From assembly GCF_003333315.1 (NCBI RefSeq), contig NZ_PSYR01000001.1:248001-312000 (forward strand): 64,000 nt of DNA, written 5' to 3'. The stretch comes from Acidiferrobacter thiooxydans. Its GTDB lineage: Bacteria; Pseudomonadota; Gammaproteobacteria; Acidiferrobacterales; Acidiferrobacteraceae. The notes beneath the pieces are model-generated. The model was not told the origin of the DNA. It saw only the letters and a list, made by a program, of their open reading frames with translations, and searched no databases. Below are positions 58,993 through 64,000 of this stretch, in pieces. The position numbers and the translations under genes are program-made. Each line of letters starts with the position of its first letter. Positions within the stretch are counted from its first letter, which is position 1.

Positions 58993-61295
58993 GTGCGCGC
59001 CGTTACTGCGACATCTATACGTGGTCGCACGCCTTGAGTGAAAACGTCGTAGCGCACGGAGATGGCGCCGTATCGCTTGCGATTCTGTGGAATGGCCTCG
59101 ACGCCGAATTCGAGGACGGCGCCGGTCGCGCGCGGGAATGGGCCACGATAGGTCGGGTGTTGGACCGGTTGCCGGACGGGTACTGGCTTGAGTTTCATCT
59201 CTGGCGTGAGCGTCATCCGCAAGCCGTGAGCCGTTACCTCGCGCACTATGAAGAGGCGCCCCGAAAGAGCCCATTTGCGGCGGCCATGCGCGCAGAGATC
59301 GCCGATCATCTGGCGCCCTATGTGCTCGTCAACACCGTCGCGCTCATCGTGGGTTGCCTGCCCAAAATGGAGGCGGGCGTGCGCCGCACCCTGAATGGGC
59401 AGGCGCAACGCGGCGCCGAACTCGATGTCCTGGCGGCGGAGCTTTGCGCGTTGCTCCCGGGCGGCCGGGTGGCCACGGTCCTGGAATACGCCGGGCTCAT
59501 ACAGCGAAGCTACGACAAGGGCCCGGCGCCGTCGGGACTCGAACCCTGGCTATCGCTCGCCGAGCAACTGATCGTGGTGCCACCGCGACCCGGCAAGCGG
59601 TCTCTGGACGTCGATGGCCACATCTGGCGCGTCTTCTATCTCCATCTTTATCCGGATATCGATCCCGCCTGGATCCTACCGAGCGTCTCGGGCGCCATAA
59701 GCCTGCACATCTCCCAGGTCATCATGCCTGCGACCACCGAGCGTGTGCTCCGTGCCTCTGAACGGGCCGATCGCGTGGCGCAGGGGGCCCTGGCCCGTAA
59801 GGGGCGGGAGCGGCAGGTCGCCGCCCTCAGGGATATGCAGGGGTTCCGGCAACAGGTGGCCGACCAGGATGGGCGCGTGCACCGTAACGCCTATACGGTG
59901 TGCGTCGATCTCGATGGTGTCCCACCCCAGGCGCTGGCGCGGCTCGTCGAGGGTCTGCAGGGCAAGGGCGGCCGGGCGCGCGACGACGACTTCGTTCAGC
60001 TGCCGTTTTTTCGCATATCCCAGCCCGGCCAGGGCTACCGGTCACCGATCTGGCGCCCCGACTATGGCGCGCTGATCGCGGCCATGGCCCCCGCGCAGGT
60101 CTTTCGGACCGGGTCCTCCTACCCCGAATCGCTGCGCCTGGGCCTGGCCTCGCAGCCCGTGGCCTTCGACTACAGCCATCAGGCGGTGGCCCATGGTTTC
60201 ACGGTGGCCATGACCGGTGCCGGCAAGGGCGTCGACAAGGTGGCTACCATCGTCGAGACCTATCCGTTTGGCATCGACTGGTATGTGCTCGAGATCGGAT
60301 CGACCTATCGCTGGGCCATCGAGGCGCTGGGGGGAGTGTATGTGAAACTCGATCCGGGGACGGCGGCCGTCAATCCCCTGCCGCCGCGCGTGCAGGCTGC
60401 CGGCGGCCTAGATCCGCTGCTCGCCTCGGGTACGCTCAATATCCTGGCCTTTATCCTGACAGACGGCCGTACCCAGCTCGATTTCCACGAAGCGGCCGCG
60501 GGGGCCGCGGCCCTGACCCGTCTGTACGAGAACGCCCGGGCCGGAGACCCGGGGCTCGTCGACCTCTTGAAATCCCTCGACGCCCTGGACGACGCAAGCC
60601 CGGAGCAAAGGCAGGCATCGCGCGTCATGGCCGCTAATCTCCATAGTTTTCTGGAAACACCGGAAGGGCGGGTATTTGCCGGGCAGGACAACGTGCAAAT
60701 CAACCCCGGGATCAGTGGAATAGACCTGAAGGATGTGGATCGGGCAAGCCCCAAGCTACTCACGTTTTATCTCGTGTTTCTTTGTCTGCGCTTTTTGAAT
60801 CTGGCGTTTTCCGGTCGCAATCAGGCGCGCGTGTTACTAGACGAGATCCACAGATTCGTGGCCCACGCCCCAGGGGTGTTGTCGCGTCTCGTCTCGGAGA
60901 TCGCGCGCATGGGGCGTAAGGAGGCGGCGGCCGTCGATATCGTCACCCAGGGGCTCGCTGAGATCGATCTCATGGAAAAGGAGATCGTAAACTCCATGCC
61001 CTTGAGGTCGCTGCTCTACCGTAATGATGGCTGGGAGGAGATTGCCGAGCGCATCGGCATGCCAGGCCGTGCCCTGGAGGTCTGGAAACGGCTCCCTTTT
61101 CCCTTGCACCTTCCGTGGCGACCGGCGATCCGTTCGATCGGCCCCCAGTACTACGGGCTGCGACTCACCTTCCCCGCAGCGATACTGGCCCTGGCCGACA
61201 CCACCCCGGAGGGTCTGGCGCGCAAGGAGCGCCTCGGGGCGGAGGTATCCGATCCGCTCGCGCGCCTGGCGCGGTTTTACGAGGAGGGGCCATGA
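58983..61295 (+). CDS. VirB4-like type IV secretion ATPase
   Basis: A 770-residue ATPase. The N-terminal domain is VirB4-like (LGARRYCDIYTWSHALSENV, GYWLEFHLWRERHPQAV). The C-terminal ATPase has the P-loop GFTVAMTGAGKGVDKV at about residues 401-419, where the usual Ser/Thr after GK is Gly (K415, G416). FGIDWYVLEIGSTYRWAIEA follows. Walker B is ARVLLDEIHRFV, and GRKEAAAVDIVTQGLAEIDL is the late conserved block. It powers pilus biogenesis and substrate transfer. It overlaps the flanking genes by 10 and 4 bases. Confidence 0.85.
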   Translation: MALGARRYCDIYTWSHALSENVVAHGDGAVSLAILWNGLDAEFEDGAGRAREWATIGRVLDRLPDGYWLEFHLWRERHPQAVSRYLAHYEEAPRKSPFAAAMRAEIADHLAPYVLVNTVALIVGCLPKMEAGVRRTLNGQAQRGAELDVLAAELCALLPGGRVATVLEYAGLIQRSYDKGPAPSGLEPWLSLAEQLIVVPPRPGKRSLDVDGHIWRVFYLHLYPDIDPAWILPSVSGAISLHISQVIMPATTERVLRASERADRVAQGALARKGRERQVAALRDMQGFRQQVADQDGRVHRNAYTVCVDLDGVPPQALARLVEGLQGKGGRARDDDFVQLPFFRISQPGQGYRSPIWRPDYGALIAAMAPAQVFRTGSSYPESLRLGLASQPVAFDYSHQAVAHGFTVAMTGAGKGVDKVATIVETYPFGIDWYVLEIGSTYRWAIEALGGVYVKLDPGTAAVNPLPPRVQAAGGLDPLLASGTLNILAFILTDGRTQLDFHEAAAGAAALTRLYENARAGDPGLVDLLKSLDALDDASPEQRQASRVMAANLHSFLETPEGRVFAGQDNVQINPGISGIDLKDVDRASPKLLTFYLVFLCLRFLNLAFSGRNQARVLLDEIHRFVAHAPGVLSRLVSEIARMGRKEAAAVDIVTQGLAEIDLMEKEIVNSMPLRSLLYRNDGWEEIAERIGMPGRALEVWKRLPFPLHLPWRPAIRSIGPQYYGLRLTFPAAILALADTTPEGLARKERLGAEVSDPLARLARFYEEGP

Positions 61296-61915
61296 AAACG
61301 GCGCGCGCCGTCCTTGTGCTGTGGGTTCTGGGCGCAGCGCCCGCCGGGGCCTTCTTGGGCGTGGGGGATATCACCTTTGATCCCCCGGTGCACGCGGAGC
61401 TCCTGACCCTTTTTCATCAGACCATCGCCATTTACCGCACGGTCTTGAGTGAGGTCCACAGGCTGCAGGCGGTCGAGTCGACCTTGCGTAGCGCGCAGCG
61501 TGACGCCAAGAGCATAGCCAACGGCAACCTCGCCCGCTACGCCCAACGCCGGCTGCCGCACGGCCTGCCGCACGGTCTCAGGGCGTTTCTCGGGACCACG
61601 GACGCCGCCGCCCACAAGGCGCGCGATGCCATGGCCTACGTGCATCAGCAGTCGCGCCGTTTCGGCAGCCTTGCGCGGCTGCACTGGCTCGGACGCGGGG
61701 TGAGACAGGACCTGCGTTTGTCGGCCACGAACCTTGGGGCGCGCACCAGCGGTGATGTCACCGCGCGCTCCACGGCCGCGCTCGCTGCACTGGCCGCCAA
61801 ACGGGCGCGGGCGCGGGAACGGCAGGCGATCCGGCGCGCCGCGGAACGACACAATGCGCGCCACCTGCCTGAAGAAGCGGCGTCACTGTACCGTGCCTTT
61901 GGAGAGACCCCATGA
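61292..61915 (+). CDS. VirB5/TrbJ-like secretion system protein
   Basis: A 207-residue exported protein with a signal peptide (MKTARAVLVLWVLGAAPAGA). A helical mature part follows: FDPPVHAELLTLFHQTIAIY, then Arg/Ala-rich coiled segments. GVGDITFDPP is like the start of TrbJ/VirB5 proteins, minor pilus components. GAGGAGGGG precedes the ATG at 61292, which overlaps the VirB4 stop by 4 bases. The very basic composition (many RARER-type runs) is notable. Confidence 0.72.
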   Translation: MKTARAVLVLWVLGAAPAGAFLGVGDITFDPPVHAELLTLFHQTIAIYRTVLSEVHRLQAVESTLRSAQRDAKSIANGNLARYAQRRLPHGLPHGLRAFLGTTDAAAHKARDAMAYVHQQSRRFGSLARLHWLGRGVRQDLRLSATNLGARTSGDVTARSTAALAALAAKRARARERQAIRRAAERHNARHLPEEAASLYRAFGETP

Positions 61916-63000
61916 GCAGCGCCTCGCTGGTGGCGGATCTACTTGGCTATCTGACGCCCGGAGGCGTTGATCGTGCCGCCGCCCCGGTGGCCAACGTCCT
62001 CATGCGTACGGTCACGCCCTCGCTTTTCGTGGTGGCCTTGTACACGCGCCTGCTCGAGGCGCAGCTGGATTCCGTGTCGGGGGCGGGGCAACTGGCGCGC
62101 GTCGTCCGCGATGTCGCCGTGTGGGGGGTCGTCCTGACGGTGTATTTCGCGCTCGGCGGTCTTGTCAACCACTACTTGAACGCCTTGTATGCGGCCATGG
62201 GTCGGGTCGGCTCTCTGCGGCTCGTGGCCGCGCAGATGGCCGCCCTGCTCGACACGGCGGCCAAAGGGCCGAGCGGGGTATGGGGCACCATAAAAGAGAT
62301 CAATGCCCTGCCTCTGCGTCTTGCCACCGTGCTCCTGTACTACGCGACGTTGGTCATGACGACCTTTCTCGAGGCCTTGTTGCGGATCGCCCAGGCCATC
62401 GGTTATCAGTTCGCGTTCCTCTACGGTCTGGTGGCGATCCCGCTGGCCTTGAGCCGTACATTGTCGCTGTTGCGCGGCTTTGCCAAGCTTCTCGGGTTCT
62501 TTGTGCTGTGGCCCGTCGTGCAGGCGCTTTTGCTGGCGGTGTTCTCCCCGATCTTCACGCACGCCGTGTCCGATCTTCAGGGCCTGTTGGGCAAGGCCGA
62601 CTACATGATCGTGTACGCGCACATGCTGTTTACCATCCTGAATCTCATCTTGTGTGCCGTGCTGCTCGCCGCCCCTTATATCACAGCAAGCCTCATCGAG
62701 AATGCCGGCGCGGCGCAGCCGTTGCTTGCCCCCTATTTGGGCGCGCTCTCGCAGGTCGGGACCACCATGGCCGTGGGAGTGGGGGCCGGCGCCGCGAAGG
62801 CCGCGGACTACTACTTCTATGGCCCAGACGAGGACATCTTGTCCATGCCTCCGCGGCGCATGCCGGAACTGCACATTCCACCCGACCCGAATTTCTGGCC
62901 GAGCGCTCACGATGGCAGCCGCATACACACGAATTACCTCAAGCCGCAATTCGACGGACCCCCAAGGAGCGGTCGAACCGATGATTTCTCTCGACGTTAA
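61912..63000 (+). CDS. VirB6/TrbL-like polytopic membrane protein
   Basis: A 362-residue protein with about six hydrophobic segments, including VVWGVVLTVYFALGGLVNHY-like TM2, LATVLLYYATLVMTTFLEAL, LLGFFVLWPVVQALLLAVFS and LFTILNLILCAVLLAAPYIT. Its place between VirB5-like and VirB8-like genes matches VirB6/TrbL, the inner-membrane channel. The C-terminal 70 residues are hydrophilic (PPRRMPELHIPPDPNFW). It overlaps the previous gene by 4 bases and the next by 20 bases. Confidence 0.75.
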   Translation: MSSASLVADLLGYLTPGGVDRAAAPVANVLMRTVTPSLFVVALYTRLLEAQLDSVSGAGQLARVVRDVAVWGVVLTVYFALGGLVNHYLNALYAAMGRVGSLRLVAAQMAALLDTAAKGPSGVWGTIKEINALPLRLATVLLYYATLVMTTFLEALLRIAQAIGYQFAFLYGLVAIPLALSRTLSLLRGFAKLLGFFVLWPVVQALLLAVFSPIFTHAVSDLQGLLGKADYMIVYAHMLFTILNLILCAVLLAAPYITASLIENAGAAQPLLAPYLGALSQVGTTMAVGVGAGAAKAADYYFYGPDEDILSMPPRRMPELHIPPDPNFWPSAHDGSRIHTNYLKPQFDGPPRSGRTDDFSRR

Positions 63001-63607
63001 CGTGTGGCGCCGTCACGGCCCCCAAGGGCTTTTGATGCAGCGCCTGGCTCGCTATGCGCTTTTGGGCTGGATGCTCTTTGGCTGCGCGGCCCTGGCATTC
63101 GTCCTGCTGGCCCTTGTCGTGGCTTGGCGCACGCCGCCCATTATCGCCGTTGACCGTGCCGGGACCATCCTGGGACGCATCCAATGGCTGAGCGCTACCC
63201 ATCGCTCCCGTCGCGAGATCATCGCGGCGTCCATGCGATTCCTGCGTGATTACCTGAGCGTCAACGGCGCGACCGTGGTACCCGATTACGTCCAGGCCCT
63301 CGACATGATGGCCCCGCCGCTACGCGCCACGACCGTAGGGGTCTTGCGCAAGACCGCCTACATAGCCCGGGTGCGCGCCGCACGCCTGCGTTCCTGGGTG
63401 AGTTTTGCCAAAAGCCCGGGCCACCGGCGCCTGGTGCGCCGGGATCGTGGTCGTTTTCTGGTGCGATTGTCCGGGGTGCTGCACGTCGTCCTGCCGGACG
63501 GCCAGCGCCATAGCGAGCGCTTTACGCTCATCTTGACCGAGATCACGGTGGCGCGCCGTGTGCACGATACCGCCGGGATCCTCGTGGAGGCGATTACCAC
63601 GACATGA
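62981..63607 (+). CDS. VirB8/TraE-like bitopic membrane protein
   Basis: A 208-residue protein with one TM segment (MLFGCAALAFVLLALVVAW) after a short basic N-terminus, and a periplasmic domain. PPIIAVDRAGTILGRIQWLS and LPDGQRHSERFTLILTEITV fit the VirB8/TraE fold. The start at 62981 (MISLDVNVW) overlaps the VirB6-like gene by 20 bases; longer frames lie inside that gene. VirB8 nucleates the core complex. It overlaps the next gene by 4 bases. Confidence 0.65.
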   Translation: MISLDVNVWRRHGPQGLLMQRLARYALLGWMLFGCAALAFVLLALVVAWRTPPIIAVDRAGTILGRIQWLSATHRSRREIIAASMRFLRDYLSVNGATVVPDYVQALDMMAPPLRATTVGVLRKTAYIARVRAARLRSWVSFAKSPGHRRLVRRDRGRFLVRLSGVLHVVLPDGQRHSERFTLILTEITVARRVHDTAGILVEAITTT

Positions 63608-64000
63608 TGCCCACGCTGCCTGCCTCCTTGAGACCGTTTGCGCCGCATGCGCGCACTGTGCTCCTGCGCCCCTACCGGGCGCTGGCGGCCACCATCGTGC
63701 CCGATCTCGGCCTGCGTCTCATCTTCCCGAGTGGCGCGCCGCCTGCGCGCTTTGCGCTCACGAACCCGCTGTTCCAGGCGGCCCGGCTGGGGCGGCGCGC
63801 CATTCTCATAACCGTGGCGCGCGGGGCCCATAAACGGTATTGCGGAAATGCCTTCATGGATTGGCAGGCATTCTATGTATCGCTGCTCGTTTGCACGAGC
63901 CTGAGTGGTCGCCACTATATGAGCGATATCCTGTTTACGCGCCCGCCGCCGCCCAAGATGGTACCGCCCCCGCGCCTTGTCCATTCTTCCCCATGGGCGC
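63604..64000 (+). CDS. Secretion-operon protein, possibly VirB9/TraK-like (partial, right edge)
   Basis: The frame from 63604 stays open to the end of the window, giving 132 residues. It begins MMPTLPASLRPFAPHARTVL and has LRPYRALAATIVPDLGLRLI and FPSGAPPARFALTN, suggestive of a beta-rich periplasmic protein, with a Pro-rich segment (RPPPPKMVPPPR) near the cut. No clear signal peptide is seen. Following VirB8 it would by order be VirB9 or TraK, but sequence support is thin. It overlaps the previous stop by 4 bases. Confidence 0.5.
   Translation, partial: MMPTLPASLRPFAPHARTVLLRPYRALAATIVPDLGLRLIFPSGAPPARFALTNPLFQAARLGRRAILITVARGAHKRYCGNAFMDWQAFYVSLLVCTSLSGRHYMSDILFTRPPPPKMVPPPRLVHSSPWA

Noticed and set aside
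1-64000. CRISPR arrays, rRNA and tRNA genes
   Set aside because: No regularly spaced direct repeats, no rRNA-like blocks and no cloverleaf with a TTCGAAT-type arm were noticed by eye; a tRNA scan would be needed to exclude tRNAs fully.

Overview
The window is GC-rich, densely packed DNA from a gammaproteobacterium. The ygfB-pepP-ubiH-ubiI block, the zapA-6S RNA-fau locus, ntrBC and an MSHA-type pilus cluster all point to that class. RuBisCO activase genes (cbbQ, cbbO) lying back to back with a qmoA-qmoB-hdrC-hdrB cluster suggest an autotrophic sulfur oxidiser, for example an Acidiferrobacter-like chemolithotroph. That placement is inference from gene content; no rRNA or taxonomic marker was compared.

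Left part (1-16.96 kb). A methyltransferase is cut by the left edge. Next come a LysR regulator and a divergent gene followed by a broken tautomerase that is interrupted by a TnpB (IS200/IS605) remnant. CbbO and CbbQ are on the minus strand with a small glutaredoxin-like gene placed antiparallel between them. The qmoAB-hdrCB operon reads away from cbbQ. Two divergent XRE regulators, a glyoxalase-fold gene, an APC permease coupled to ogt, a Phd/VapC-type toxin-antitoxin pair and alkA follow.

Middle (17-41 kb). An atypical Nramp transporter diverges from ntrBC across a near-perfect NtrC-box palindrome. A long minus-strand run (28.8 to 21.0 kb) carries ygfB, pepP, ubiH, a second ubiquinone hydroxylase and an Mla-type lipid-transport set (STAS-permease, ATPase, MCE protein, lipoprotein). 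On the plus strand are a zapB-like gene, zapA, 6S RNA, fau, ymdB, an EVE gene and a GST gene. Then come ilvA, a PhnD-like binding protein translationally coupled to a GGDEF-EAL enzyme, a beta-barrel protein, rpiA, an AcuI-like reductase, trxC and trmL.

Pilus region (41.0-52.95 kb). This is a complete MSHA-like type IV pilus locus: a major pilin with a candidate sigma-54 promoter and its own terminator, minor pilins, ATPase, platform protein, PilM/N/O-like proteins, secretin, AAA ATPase and a frameshifted mshN. A beta-barrel gene and bioF-bioH-bioC follow, then a GNAT gene.

Right end (57.25-64 kb). A 1.17-kb stretch with no convincing gene holds at least four perfect inverted repeats. It leads into a tightly overlapping VirB2-3-4-5-6-8-like type IV secretion operon that runs off the right edge, probably the edge of an integrative conjugative element.
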